A stretch of 64,000 bases of DNA from Toxotes chatareus (lineage: Eukaryota; Chordata; Actinopteri; Toxotidae): assembly GCA_016801885.1 (NCBI GenBank), contig CM028903.1, forward strand, positions 15,082,535 through 15,146,534, given 5' to 3'. The notes beneath the pieces are model-generated. The model was not told where the DNA came from. It saw nothing but the letters and a program-made list of their open reading frames with translations, and ran no database searches. Below are positions 44,694 through 57,899 of this stretch, piece by piece (the first letter of the stretch is position 1; each line of letters begins with the position of its first letter). Position numbers and translations under genes: made by a program.

Positions 44694-47600
44694 ACCCTTG
44701 GCATTTACATACAATAAAACTCCCTGCACAGTGCTAAAGCGGCTGCATAAAAACACGCAGAGATGGAAACACAGCTGCAAATACGTACATAAGTGCTTAT
44801 GCACAAAAGACTTTAAAATCCTTATGTATCTGTTTTTCATTTTCTCTGAATATCTGCCTCTCCTTCACTCCTCACGGTCTCTGTCTCTGTCTTCGGGTGT
44901 TTGAGATAGATGAAAAGTGACTTTGGTGTCTCCAGGTGACATAGATGGAAACGGGGTGACGACTCTCCTAAATGGACAGCCTGCAGCAACCTTCATCCAG
45001 ACTCTCATCTGCATTCAAATTCATAACTTGTTTGTCTAAGTGTGCTTGTGTGCGTGTGTGAATAAGTGTGTAGTCTAAATTTCTGCTGGTCTTGTATGCA
45101 TTATATACTGTGTGCATTATATGGATATGTATGGTATCCATGTATTTCCGTGTCTTTGTGTATGTGCATACATACATGTAAGCATATGTGTGTCTGTAAT
45201 GTATAGTTTTGGAGCTGCTAACAGGTGAGAAGCTGTAGGCATGTGGGTTGCACGTTTGTCATGCACACACGCGCACGCTCACACACATCACAAGGTGTCA
45301 GCTTGCAAATTGGTTTCTCTCCTCTGGGCTGACAGAGTTGACAAGCCCTTTATGAGAGGTATAAACAAGGCTGCTTTACCCCCCACCACCACCCACCCCA
45401 ACTCTCTCTCTCCATCTTTTCAACTTAAAGCTTCAAATCTCCTTTTAAACTGATGAACCCAATGCTGCTACTCTGCTCTGAGTGCCCACTTATCTGTGAG
45501 ACTCACACTTCAAATCACTCAGATTACACTATCACCTTGTTTGTAGGTGTTATCATTCTGAAACCTAAAGTCAAAGTGATTCTGTGCAGACGTTTAAATA
45601 ATGTAGTGGTTGAGTACTTAATGATCTTGAATGCTGATACCCATGTATTACACAGCTGTAGGCTGTCAGGGCTAAAAGTGACGGGCAACTGAGTTTGTGA
45701 ATGTGTAATGAATAAAAATAGTCTGGCCTCGAACAAAGTCAAAAAATGAGCACGACATCTTAAAGTAAGTTCAAATGTTTTTTTTTTTTTAAGAAAATAT
45801 GCTTATTAACTTTCATGTCATTTGTTAGAGAAGACTTTTTTTTTTATTCTGGACTGGTAACTTCCCATAGTCTTCTGCCCACATCCCTAATAAAACATTT
45901 CTTTGTTGTTTTTTACATATTGTGTTTTAGAGGAGCTGGTAGGTTGATTTTGTTAACTTTGGAAAGAGCCAGGATAGAAGTTTCCCCCTGACTCCACTCT
46001 TTATACTAAGATGAGTTAGCTAGCCGCCGGGTGTAGTATCATATTTCTTCTCATCTTATCACCTCACATTTCGGAAAGACAGTAAATAAGTATATTTCTT
46101 CAAATGTTAAACTTTTCTCTTAAATTGCAAAGAAAACCAGTTCCTCAAATGGTGCCTAACATAATTCCTGACCATACTCGTTTGTTTTAATTATATAATT
46201 TAAATATATTCACCTCCATCATTGTCAGAAGAAAATGATATTCTTCATATTTTTCATGCCTGCAACACTTAATCAGCATTCCAGACATTACTGGCCATTT
46301 TGGGGGAAAAAAAGAGGCTGATTTAATAGTAGTGAATGCATATACATCTGCATAAGGGTGTATGTGCACTTGCGAGTGTGCAGACTTCTATGTGCCTATG
46401 TGTACAGTATGTGTGTACATCCCTCCACCCATCTGTAATGAACAGCCAGTTAATGAAGGAGCCCTTGCTCCTTCCATTCCACTAGCCAGGAAATAATTAC
46501 CTTGTGTCTGAAGCCATTCTCCATCTGTACCACACTCTATGGCTTCATTTAGCTGCCATCTCTTTAAAAATCCAATTCTTTCTCTTCCTCTCTTTCTTCC
46601 TATCCCTTCTCTTCCCATTGTGCTGCACCTTCACACCCCCACCTATCTGAAGACAGATAAAACCATCTCACTGACCACACCTGTCACTCTCTTACTTTAA
46701 ATACGATGAATCAATTTACTCCATTAAGTGGCAGATGACTGTAAGAGGGATCTGACTTTTGATGACTTAATAAAGGCTTTTAATAGCATTTTCTATCTGC
46801 AGGCCCTTGTGTGTGGGCTTGTGTGTGTGTGTTTGCTCTCACGTGGACATATTCATTATAGAAGAAAGATATCCTCTACACCCCCGAGGCTCAACATGAC
46901 TCTCTATTCACTCCTCTTCTCTGTCTTTTTATCAGTTTCTCTGTTCATTAAATATACTGCTACTGTCTAACCATTTGACCTCTCCAAACCTCTCATGCCT
47001 ATTTTTGTGTGCTCTTCTTCTGTCAACCCAGTCTCTTTGTTCCAAGTCATTACCTCACTTTTTCATACTTGTGGCAACCTATTCCTTGTTTTCCATCTTG
47101 TTTACTGTAATTTAATTTAACTCAATATGATGAAATAAGAATCTGTTTTACATGTTATGTTAAAAAGGAGCAGATGTGTGCATTACTGGGGGCAAGAAAT
47201 TGGTGTTTTTCTTTTCTGCGTATCATCTTTTTGTATGCGTCTCATTGGATTTATTCATGTTACCACATTTTCAAAATGCATCTGCCGAAGTTTAAAAAAA
47301 AGAACACACAATAATTATGATCTATACAAAATATTATACCATATTTTGCAAGTCACTCTAAGTGGGGGGGCCATTAAACAAAGAACACACTTCCTGCTGA
47401 AGATGTGTTCAAACTCATTACACTGGCATCTGGAGAAATGGATGTCATGGAGAGGCTTGCAGTTTGTGTTTATACGTAGTTGGGTGAGAAGACAGAGAGA
47501 ATGAGGCTAAAAGAAAGAAGGAAGGAGGTGGTGCAAGAAATGTGTATCTGCCTGTGTGTGTGTGTGAAGTACTCCTTCCTTATCCTGTCAGACAGGATGA

Positions 47601-49225
47601 AGAAGGATGAAACTGATGCCAAAAATGGAAAATAAGAGGCAAACAGAAGGTGGCACTGGTGCTATGCTAATAGAAAGGTGAGGTAAGGCATGTGGGAGAG
47701 GCAGAGTCAAGAAGAAGGTCTGTCTGCTTAACCCCCCAAAATTTAAATTTGGATAAGTTCCAAAATAATGGCAAAGCTGGAGTACATTGACAGGTGTTAA
47801 TGAAGGCCAATTCCTACTTTTTATATTTTTAAAGTTATATCTTATTTCTTATTTTGTTTGTGAGGTTTCCTGAGTGAACACTTCCTAAAACTTGGAGCTC
47901 AGCTTACCAGAATGCAAGACAGTGTCTTACAATGAGGTTAGGCAGTTTCAAAACTGGTTAAAAGGCCAGCTACCAGCTGTTCATGTTTGGTTGCTAGAGA
48001 TGACAGAATGGTTGCCATATTTTTGTAACTGGGGCAGTAATGGTGTAATTATGCCTGGCATTTCAATAATGTACATACACAGACACGCACACACACACAC
48101 ACATAAAATGGATTTCAGTTAAAACAATCAGCTTAGCTTTCCTAATTAGACAGAATAAACAGTGATAGACAAACAGATTGTGCATTTGCAAGGTAATGTT
48201 TTGGTAGTGAAATTACAATAGGCTGAATGAATACCTCCTGCAGAGCTGCCTTGGATCTGCAGATACAGTAATTGACGAAAAGCTGAACAGGGTTCTTTGT
48301 TTTTGAGAATGTAATAAACACTATGAAAGGGTTCGCCAAGAGCCTGATTTGCTTCATTCATTCATGTGTTCTGAAGTAGAATGTCTGCTATGTGCCTCTA
48401 AAAGTGCTTTCTTCCTTTGGTTACCCTCTCCATTGATCATCCCTGCTTTGTGTCCATAGTTGCAAAAATGTCTGTGCTGTTTCATTTGGACTTGACTGTG
48501 TCCACATTGGACCAATTTTGCAGCAGCACTGAAATTCACCTAGGCAGAAAATATAAAGGGACACAGAGGATTTTGTTAATACGGTTCAGAGCCACAGCTT
48601 TGGTAACATGGGCAACCAGATTGCACGAGGCTGCTAAGAGGGGTCCATGTCTGAGTTTCGTTACTTTTACCGCTGTTACTGCCGTGCACAAATTACAAAT
48701 GCAATTATTATAATTATGTATGTATAATATATGTTTTGTTTCCATATCCTGACATGTTTCCAGAGTATCTCAGATGACTATTTTCAGTGCTGAAAGACCA
48801 CTTATAGAATAAGATAGAGGAGTGGACTGGAAGAGGAAACTTCACCCTAATGAATGTGTGGACATCTTAACATTAACAGCACATTCCCTTCATTAATTTC
48901 ATATGATGTTCAATTTAAAATTCAACTCATTCCTGTTTACCCTGGTGATTCAGGCTGTAACAACATCCTCCGTGTGTTTGTGTTTCTTTTCAAGCCTCTT
49001 TTTCAAACTAAAAACATGGCTGACCAAGCAATGGCTTCAAGCTGCTCAGCTCTCAGTTCACTCCAGGAAAAAAAAAAAACAGGAGAAATTAGCAATAAAG
49101 GAACAAGAGCTGCAAAACGCAAGACTAAGAGTTAACAAGAATCTCAAACACCACTGATAAATAAAATGACAAAATATTGATGCTTTCGTAGGAGCTCTAA
49201 TTATTTTGTGTTATTCTGAGTGAGA
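44694..49225. other. Non-coding stretch
   Basis: No gene recognised. It holds CA/TG-rich patches (45260-45290, 46815-46835, 48080-48102), T-runs near 45780 and 45838, and an imperfect palindrome at 47573-47607. Open frames at 47157-47504 and 48142-48713 have no recognisable domain. Confidence 0.55.
47573..47607. repeat. Imperfect palindrome with 17-bp arms
   Basis: tccttccttatcctgtc is followed after one base by gacaggatgaagaagga, pairing at 15 of 17 positions. Confidence 0.6.
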
Positions 49226-49227
49226 GC

Positions 49228-49375
49228 TGCTGTAGCTTAGAGAGTCAGCTGCTGTTAAGCAGCAGATTTGGTAGGAGAAAGGTTGTTGATGTGAGTCCAG
49301 TCTGTTTGGATCCTTGAGTACAGTGTGTTACTTTTCGTCTGTACCCCTTAAATGATCAAATACAAACTTCTACAA
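49228..49375 (+). mobile_element. tRNA-derived SINE-like copy
   Basis: A-box-like tagcttagagag (49233-49244) and B-box-like gatgtgagtcc (49288-49298) occur in tRNA-like order, with the reading gtagcttag...gagtccag typical of fish SINE heads. A repeated cagctgctgttaagcagcag block lies between the boxes. The downstream part (taccccttaaatgatcaaat) may be the body. Both boxes carry mismatches, so it is probably a dead, old copy. The family is unknown. Confidence 0.45.
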
Positions 49376-49379
49376 TGTA

Positions 49380-50860
49380 AATGGAAAAATACATTTCCTA
49401 TATTATTCATTCTGCAGAGGTGTGTTAACACATTTCTACACTCTTCTGTCATTCCAGAGACAGCAGTCATGGCCACTGGACCACATTTGGTTTGACCTTA
49501 TGCAGCTAGAAAGAGTGGTTGTTTAATCAAAAGGCCCCTCTGAACAAAGGCTGCACATGATTCACTGAAGTACATGTAATTGATAATACAAGATGAAATG
49601 TCTCCATAAATAAAAGTACTGTACAAGGTATAGCAGAGGTGAAAAATATCCTTGATGCACTTACTTATAAATAAAAATTCTAAGTGTATAAAATAATTTC
49701 ATTGCGTCTATTTTTAATTTGTGTAATATTTGTATAATAAGTGAATTTGTCATCCTCGTCACAGTAAGTTCATAAAGGCCAGGTGACTGTGAAGGATTTT
49801 TTTTTCTTTTGGGTACAACATACAAAGAGCTTTAAGAGAGTTTCAACAATCTTAGTCTCTAACATAGATTGTTATTAGGCAATAGAGCCCAGACCCATCA
49901 CTGGTGAATCAAGGTCACTCTACCTATAACACTATGTCTCTATAACACTTGCACTGCTATTCAAGGTCTATTTAAAGTTTAAATCAACAGATAATCAATA
50001 CAAAGCCTGACAAATAAATTGGAATACATGAGTTTAAGCTTTGTGAGTGCTCTGTTAAGCCTTTTACTATCATGTGACTGATGAATTGTTATTATTGTTC
50101 ATCAATAATAAATGATCCAGATGATAGTCTGTTCATCTTCATGAATCTTTGCTGCTCAAATTTTACACATCATGACTGAACAAAACTTTAATTCTTAAAG
50201 ATGATGTGGTGATTTATTACTAATTATTGAGATATAATTGATTTGTAATTGATAATAACGAGCTTTTCATTAATTCTCCAAGGGCCCATCTATCTTGAAT
50301 GCATTGCTTGTTAGGGGTTTATGATTATGTGACACAGAGCTGCTCCCTAACAGTCAACCAAACATTAGTAAACGAAGAATCTGTCAACCAAGTTTTGACC
50401 CCAAGAAGGAGTCGTGCAAACTGTGCAGGCAAACATTTGCCTGTCATTCGTTGACCTCAAACATGGCTTAGTATTTGAAATGTGTAAGTAGCATAACGTT
50501 AGCCATTTAGCATGTAAATGTTCAGACAGCCTCTTTCATTCAGAATCATTACTGCTTTTCCCGGTGTTGCTGCTGCTCGCTTGGGTTTTACTGCTCAGCT
50601 ACAGGTATGAAATACAGAGCAGTGTCTTATTACCGGAAATATAAAGGTTAAAATAATCTGACATATGATTCTGACAGTATCTGCTACTTTCACTGTGGTA
50701 AATCATGTGCTTTGAGTAAAGTTTAAGCTTTATAGAAGATGATTGTACCTTAAAATGTTAAATGTAATGTGTTGTTCAATGAATTCACTGAAAATCATTA
50801 GGTATTACTACACGCATAAATGGGATTTCCTCTGGAGGAGAACGAAGTATAAAGATTCTG
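49380..50860. other. Non-coding stretch
   Basis: AT-rich; nothing assignable. A T-run with TTTTCTTTT lies near 49798-49810. Confidence 0.6.
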
Positions 50861-50869
50861 AGGTTCAGC

Positions 50870-51345
50870 TTAACCTTCCTCTATCCCTCCACTTATCAGT
50901 TCATTCATTTTCTTTCCTTCTTTTGTTCACTCACTTTATTATTTATTTCTGACCTTGGCCCTGCAATGCAGAGGCTGCAAGAATCTCCTTTACCTCTCTT
51001 CCACCCCCACATCTCTCCCTCACTCCCCTACTTATTCCATCTCTCCCTATATCTCACTACTATGCTGCTGCCCCGTTCAAATTCTCACCAGCATGGGCCA
51101 GCATTTACCACCCTTTGCCTTCTCATTCTCTCCATGCCCTTCACCCTCTGTTTTCATTTCTCTCCCCGTTTCCTCTGTCTCTGAACAACCTCCTTTTTTA
51201 TGCACCTCAGTCTTTCCATCAGAATTCATCTCTCTCCTCTGTCTTTCTTCTTTATTCAACTCTCCTCTCTTGCTTCAGTGCCACCTACTGCACAGATCCC
51301 TCCACAAATGTCCACAAAACCTCCCACCAAAATTAAACTCAGGGG
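50870..51345 (+). repeat. Long pyrimidine-rich domain
   Basis: About 475 bp of C/T-dominated plus-strand sequence. It yields open frames of 139, 104 and 73 codons rich in Ser, Leu, Pro and Phe in all three frames at once, which is the signature of base bias rather than coding. It is followed by a TG-rich patch at about 51378-51420. Confidence 0.7.
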
Positions 51346-51429
51346 ACACTCGTGGGGGAGGTCTGTATGCTTGATGTATGTGAGTGTGTGTGTGTGCATG
51401 TGGGTGTTTGTGGGGGTGTTCGTGTTCCT

Positions 51430-52150
51430 ATTTCAGCACATGATTTATGGTCTATGCCTCCTCGGATCTCTTTGTGATAGCAAGTGTGTCTACAGTCAGA
51501 CTGCTAGAGAATAAATGGCTATGCGCTGAAAACTAAAATAAATTTAATGACTAAGAAATTTGGTTTGAGTTTGGAAACAATCACTGAAGAAATTTTGATA
51601 CACTGATTAACGAAGGTTGTTTGTTGATGATTCATGATTGTAACATGAATCATAGGGTGGCCTGAAGTAATCAGTGAATCGGTTTTTAAAATAATTTACC
51701 TGCTTGAATGGTGTGTTTCATGCTTTTATTTGCCTTCAGAATCTGTGTCCTTTTTCAGATACTGACAAAAACAGTTTGTTCCTCCTGCCACACTGTGTTT
51801 ACTGAACACTTGTCCTTGATTTCTGGTGTAAAACACTGTTAACGGTTTGTTATTTCTCTTAAGAGTGTTTACCATCAACTCTCTCAAGGTACAAAATTAT
51901 CCTGTAGCTTGTAATCTCTTTTGTCATGCAGCCTGCCTCATTCCTTTTTTTTTTTTATCACACTGCATTCTGATCTCTATCCATCCTGTAAGCAGGAAAA
52001 ATGCAATCTGTGAGCAATCAATTCTCTGTTCCAAGTGACATGTGATGGAATCAGCAAAAGGTCAAAGGTCACTGCCTGGATGCTTCCCTGCATTCTCTAC
52101 AGCTCCCTCCCAGGGGTGAATCAGGTCATTTCACCTCTAGATTAGCCTGT
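51430..52150. other. Non-coding stretch
   Basis: Nothing assignable; a T-run near 51945-51957. Confidence 0.6.
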
Positions 52151-52153
52151 TCA

Positions 52154-52192
52154 TTATATATGTATATATATATATTATATATATTTTTTTTT
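52154..52192. repeat. (TA)n and poly(T) low-complexity tract
   Basis: Imperfect TA dinucleotides passing into T9. Confidence 0.9.
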
Positions 52193-52352
52193 CTTTTCTC
52201 AGGCAAATTTCTTTTCACAGTGACTCATATTTTGGTCTCATTTCATCTACACTGCTGTTTTAATATTTTATGTGTTCTAAATCTATTTTAATTACACAGG
52301 ACTGCATTCTCTCTAATTACTATTTTTCAAACCCAATTAAAGATTGATCACT

Positions 52353-52380
52353 GAAAAAAAAGAAAAGAAAAAAAAGAAAG
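52353..52380. repeat. A-rich tract with G interruptions
   Basis: GAAAAAAAAGAAAAG-type sequence. It could be a decayed retroposon tail. Confidence 0.8.
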
Positions 52381-52399
52381 ATTATTCCTCACTAAAGAG

Positions 52400-54460
52400 G
52401 CTCAGTTTTGTTACCATGCCAACATGAGATAGTAGGTTAACAGGTAAGAACAGAAGAACAGTCCATACTTAAATTAACTTATATTGTGACAGGTGTGTGT
52501 GTTCATCAGATGCTTTCACACAACTTTGAACTCGGCCAAATAGCTGGATATATGTGAACTATTGTATTGTTTCCTGCTTATTGTATCCTCAACAAATCAC
52601 TATAAACAAAAGATTGAAAAGCTGTACTGTGATGTTAACTATGTGGCACTTCCTCGTGATGTCTACATGTTTTAAATTACTGACAAACTGACTGATCAGT
52701 TGATTTACTGACTGATAAATGCCATGGGCATTAGCCGCCATGAAAATGTCTAATTAGCTCAATTAGCCAGTTATTGATTAAAGGATGGGATCATATTTTT
52801 TTCAAGTCTGTCTTCAAGCAGTACTCACACTGACACTCTGCATGTAGATTGAAAGCAGCTTTTGCCAGGGTAAGTCTGTCTCTTGTCCATGCTGGTCTCA
52901 AAGGGATCCCTTCTTAAAACGATATCAGTTTAAATAATGGATAGCAAATACACAATCTGGGCAGTTGGGGGCAATAATGCACTCTAAAGTTCAACCAAAA
53001 CTAATATGAGGTTTGACCCATAGGAGCGTACCGCCAGCAGATGTACCAGACCTCCAGCCAAATTTCACGAAGCATTTTGACAGAGAATCGGGATTGTGGA
53101 TTTTGACCCCCCTCTCTTATACTGAAATTCCTTAAGGAAGGAATCTCTCTCTTCAATATGGCCTGGAGAAACAATTACAGAGACCAAATACCCTTTCACT
53201 GTATCTTACGAGTATGTGAATGTTTAAAGACAGACTTGGGAAAAAAATGTGAATTTGTCCTTTAATTATTTTCCACTTAACCTTTTATGTAGGCTTGGAG
53301 CTCTCAGTATGTAATTTGAATTTGCTTCTGATGAAATTCTGAACCAACTCTGACAAACTACGCACCAGTTAAAAGATGTCAGCCTAACCTTTCTATTTGT
53401 GAGAAGCGCTGAGTCACCAGTACAATAGAAAGAACAAAAAGCACAAGTATTTACAGAAATCCTGTAGTGTAATGTTTCTCAGAAACATTATGTGTTTAAG
53501 AGTATTTTGAAAAAATCTCCCTTTGACTCTGGCTTGTATTTGTAACCAGACAAACACATCTTCTTCTTTTGGGATGTTTTAGCACTGACCATCAGCTCTC
53601 TTTCAAATGAATGGGCAGAGTCATCCCGCCTGTGAACTTCACTGTTCAGTGGGCATTCATGGTAAAGGTCAGTCAACAGGTTTTTTAGGAATGCCGGGAG
53701 TTATCATCTCAACAGGTTGAGATGACATCACTCTCTGCTGCAGGCACAGCACTGACCTAAAAACCCATCTGGCTGTGTGTATATATGTGTGTGTAAAAGG
53801 CATTTAACCACAGATAATTTAAGAGGAAACATTTCCCGTCTAAGTGCCTGTGTGCAGTTTGTATGGGCATGTGTGCTTCTGTCTTATGTTTATGCGTGTG
53901 CACATGCATCCATTTCCGTGTCCATTTGCATGCAGGTAGATACGTAATCTAATTTTTTACAGTCTGATACATCCCACTGTTCTTCCTTTGAAATGTTTTA
54001 TTCACAATACACAGGGCTGTGTTCCTGCAGATGTGATCTTTTTTCATTCCACTTGAGAATCCATGAGACTGTACCATTGTTCTTAATCCTCTTACTATTC
54101 ATGGGTAAATGCCATGACATTCTGTTTTACCTGGGAAGTTAATTTTCATATGACATTTTTCTTTATTTATGTTTTCTTTAACACAAAATGCGAAATGAGA
54201 ATACAACACACCGGGGCAACAGTCAAGTTGGTAAACCTTTAAACAACAAATATCAGATTAGATATGTCACAAAGGAGCTTGAAAAATGTAGTCTTGCAAA
54301 CAAATCATCTCATTTCTCTCATTAAACTGGTTTCAGACTTCTAATCCTTGCAATTACAGAGGAACACTATATGAAAAACTACATTAAACTAAATACATTC
54401 AATATTAATTAATGTGCCAATGTTTTGTGTTGATTTGAGACATTTTCAGTGAACTTTTTT
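52400..54460. other. Non-coding stretch
   Basis: No gene recognised. Small perfect hairpins occur at 53470-53490 (9-bp arms, taatgtttc) and 53704-53725 (9-bp arms, tcatctcaa). Confidence 0.6.
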
Positions 54461-54461
54461 C

Positions 54462-54520
54462 AACCAACCTACGCGAGTTTTCATCAAAAGCAGCAACTAG
54501 AAAACTCGCGTAGGCTGGTT
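54462..54520. repeat. Hairpin with 21-bp arms, one mismatch, CpG-containing
   Basis: Arms 54462-54482 and 54500-54520 pair at 20 of 21 positions (one A/C mismatch) around a 17-nt loop. The arm core cctacgcgagttttc carries two CpGs that are intact on both sides, which is notable in CpG-depleted vertebrate DNA. The size (about 59 nt) is like a small pre-miRNA, but the stem is too perfect for a typical one. It could equally be the fused termini of a deleted inverted-repeat transposon. No adjacent gene is recognised. Confidence 0.9.
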
Positions 54521-54529
54521 TAATATAGT

Positions 54530-55090
54530 CAAATCCGCTGGGTTCAAAGAAAGTGGGAAGGCTGATGGACCTTCATGGGTTGTTTTGTTTTGTTTTTTTC
54601 AAGGCAGATCTTAGTTGTAAACAAACACAGAAGATGCTATCTTTCTAAATCTGGAAGTAAGGTCCCGAAACAAACACAATCCATCACTGTCACCAGAGAT
54701 GTTTGATACATGCAGTGAGGACCACGTTGAATGCAAAAGTGGTTTCTTATCACATTATATGTTAAAGTTATGCCATAGAGTAGACAGGAAGTAACCAGCT
54801 TTTCTGCTTTGACCGATTGAGTTATGAGTGAAGCCTAACTTACACCTGGAGGTCTGAGAACCAAACCACTAAATTTGAGTCCTTGCTATTTGGGTCTTCA
54901 GGCCTAAAAGTTGATTAAAATGTAGGGACTGTCTCATAGGAATTCAAGTTACAACATCATTGTGCTCAGATGATGGGAGTGGCTGCAATGAAAACATGAA
55001 ATTGGCAAGATATGACTGTTAGCTTTTGTAATTCTGTCCTGAAGACACTTTCAGCCAAGCTAAATTTTTCATGATTTTTTCTAAAGCATG
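54530..55090. other. Non-coding stretch
   Basis: Nothing assignable; a GTTTT-type run lies near 54578-54599. Confidence 0.6.
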
Positions 55091-55099
55091 AACTGTTTT

Positions 55100-55247
55100 A
55101 TGGCTTGTCTCTGACCTCTCTTATTCCCTCCTCTGGACCTCAAGTATAGTCGCCTGACCTTCCCCGCCCAATTCCTATTCCTCCCAGCCTCCTCCGTGCC
55201 TGCATTTGGGTCCTCCTGCCTGCCTCTGCCCCCCTCCGGGCGTGACA
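55100..55247 (+). mobile_element. Possible Ty3/gypsy LTR remnant (3' end)
   Basis: A GC-richer block ends in cctgcatttgggtcctcc followed by a C-rich run and cgtgaca. I recall this combination from fish Ty3/gypsy-type LTRs that begin TGTCACG and end CGTGACA. The following aactgcacc resembles the sequence just inside such a 5' LTR. No start TGTCACG, polypurine tract or coding region is seen nearby, so at best it is a truncated LTR. Its complement is open for 63 codons without meaning. Confidence 0.4.
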
Positions 55248-55259
55248 AACTGCACCTTA

Positions 55260-57430
55260 AAATTTCCCCCATTCTGCAGCTATAAAGCTGCTATAGCTGC
55301 TCCTACACCAACACACAAGATCCAGTCTGAACATACAACACATATAATTTAAGATATTTCTGCTTTGTCTTTTAATGCTGAAAAAATCATGCTGGAGGCA
55401 ACTTGTGAAATTATGAAAGAAAATACACTTCGTGCCTTATGTATTCACTGCAATTCATTTTTATATATTCCATCCATTCATAGAACTAGAGGTATGCATG
55501 TGATATGAGTGCTCTACTAACAGATGATCTGTTTGATGCTCGATCAGTAACTGATCTTCTAGTCTATTTTCTCTCACTCTTTCACAAGGGGACACATACA
55601 AGTTCATATACAGCCCCGTGTCTACATGCATGTGCAGACAGATGAACTAATGAAATAATGTCAGACACAGAGTGGAACAAAGTCAGTAAACCTCCAGTGT
55701 CACATACAAAATTAATTTTTCAGAATAGGAATCAATCATGGAAAGGGAAGTGTGTTTCATTTGTGGCCCATGACGGACACATAATAGCTAAAGGAAGACT
55801 TGTCTTGTTTTTGTCATATGCAAATAGAAACCAAGTGTATCACATGGCCTGTTACTGTGTTCAATATAATGAAACCCAAAAATTCAGAGAAAACTGATTT
55901 TACAAACCAAATACTACCACGAAAGAGAAGTAAAGCATCAATTACTGAAATATTAAAATATATTGAATCTACAAAAAATAAAAAGAAGGAAAAAAAGATA
56001 CATGACTGCAATGAAAAAGTAATTTTGTCTCAAATAGTGACAAAGTGGTCCATTAAATTTGTGGAACCCCCCCTGGGGTAGCCAAGGGGTTTTCAATGTT
56101 TCATGTTTCTAATAAAGTAGTAAATTACATCCAATGGAATCGAACAGCACATAAATGCATATTGACAGGTTGTTACCTTGAATTTTACATTACGCTCAAG
56201 GGTTTTGGCACACGCACTCTGCAGCAAGCATGAATGTGAACTCTTTAATCCTTAATCAGACGAAATTGATTTTGCAGTGTGAGGAAGCACTGATTTAGAT
56301 TACATTACACAACAAATACAGTTGCCAGCACGTTTATGTATATCACTCCATAATTTCTTTCTCTCTCTCTCTCTTTCTGACTCCTCGTTCCAGTTTTTCT
56401 TTTGTTGTTGTTTTTTGTGCTGTGTGTGTGTTGGATAATGTGGCTGTAAGAGGTTCAACCTGTGTAGAGGGTTACATGAGGCCAGTCATCTGGGATGACA
56501 AAGTGACATGTGGGTGTTTTTGTTGTGAACAGGAGTGTCATTTTGTTTGTCCTCAGATCACAGCACTGTTTACAGCATATCAACAAAAAGAAGTAGAACT
56601 AGAAATAAATAGATGATAGGGAAAACACACGGATTTCCTTGTATTAAGTCCTTTGTCTTAACTACTCCCATTTCTATTTCAAATAAGTTCACTAGTGTTG
56701 AATTTCAGTTGAGAGTATTTGTAGTTATTTCTACTGAGATTAAGAATGTCTGATATAAACATTAATTATGAAGCTCACAGGAGTTATTATCAGTTCTAAT
56801 TAAGCTTAATCAGATTTTAATTGAAGGAAATTTCTTATTAAAAACTGCTTTATTTGTAGATAAATGGACACAGTGACACAGCTACGGCATTTACAAAAGA
56901 CTGCATATGGCAACTGCAGAACAGGTTGTAAATATTTTTATCTAAACTTAATTATCCTAAGGAAAATATTTCCCTCTGTAGAAATCATGTCATTTCTTAT
57001 TGTGAACGCTGTTCATACTTGATGATGTGATGATCAGTGCAATATGTCAGGAAAAACTGAAAATGTCTACACAGGACATGATCAGACTGTGTTAGCAAGA
57101 AGAGTGTTGACAATTACAGAGAGAGGGACATTATATTAGGGCAGCAGTGCGTAAACCCCTTGTTACAAAGATGAATGAATGCACATTTGAGAGTTTAGTG
57201 GTGCAAAAACCATATGCAGTGGTTTACTCTGATACTGAGTCATCCTTGTGGATGAGTGCATGTGCAGGCCTGAATGCTTGACCTCTACAGCGAGGGCGAT
57301 ATGGTGGCTTTGGGTCCTATTGTCCCTTGAAAGGTCACTGCAAATCAACACAAAGTTGTTCAGAGTGATCACTTTTGGTGATAAAACATTTCTATCTTGA
57401 TGAGAGTGGTTTCTTTCAAGGTTTGATGAG
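55260..57430. other. Non-coding stretch
   Basis: No gene recognised. AT-rich with A-runs near 55960-56000; TAAT-rich sequence at 56755-56835 is a weak candidate for regulatory DNA. Confidence 0.55.
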
Positions 57431-57438
57431 TATGAGTT

Positions 57439-57458
57439 ACTAGTTACTAGTAACTAGT
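57439..57458. repeat. Perfect 20-bp palindrome
   Basis: actagttact followed directly by its reverse complement agtaactagt, built from ACTAGT and AGTTACT units. Confidence 0.9.
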
Positions 57459-57850
57459 TTGATGCCACAGATTTTTTCTTTTAAAGACGATGCTCATCAT
57501 CAACAACATAATATTAATTTATCTGAATAAAACCCACTGAGATAAATAAATATAAATAATGACATGCATCCATACATATTTATCAGGTAAGGCTAAAGGA
57601 ACTATATGAAGTATGTAGTCTCCTACTTGCTTTGTTGGCATTCGACACTGACAGCACAATACTTTCCACCATTTTTCATAAACTGTCTTTCTCTTCTTCC
57701 TCAGAAAATAAATAAATAAAAGTGAAGATACTGGTGTTTCCCAGTCAGTGCATTGATGTTTGAAGTAAAGCAACTTTGTAAGGCTGTTGAGTTAAAGCAG
57801 TAGCCTCAGCTCCACTCTGAGAATCGATTGATGGCTTAGCATGTACGCAC

Positions 57851-57892
57851 ACAGACATACACTCACTCACTCACTCACACACACACACACAC
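57851..57892. repeat. (CACT)n(CA)n compound microsatellite
   Basis: CACT tetranucleotides pass directly into about eight CA units. Confidence 0.95.
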
Positions 57893-57899
57893 ATGCATT

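Noticed and set aside
50955..51374. 139-codon plus-strand open frame
   Set aside because: All three plus-strand frames are open together in a C/T-rich domain, which is typical of base bias.
53470..53725. Two 9-bp-arm hairpins as possible structured RNAs or terminators
   Set aside because: Arms of this length recur by chance across 64 kb, and bacterial-type terminators are not relevant here.
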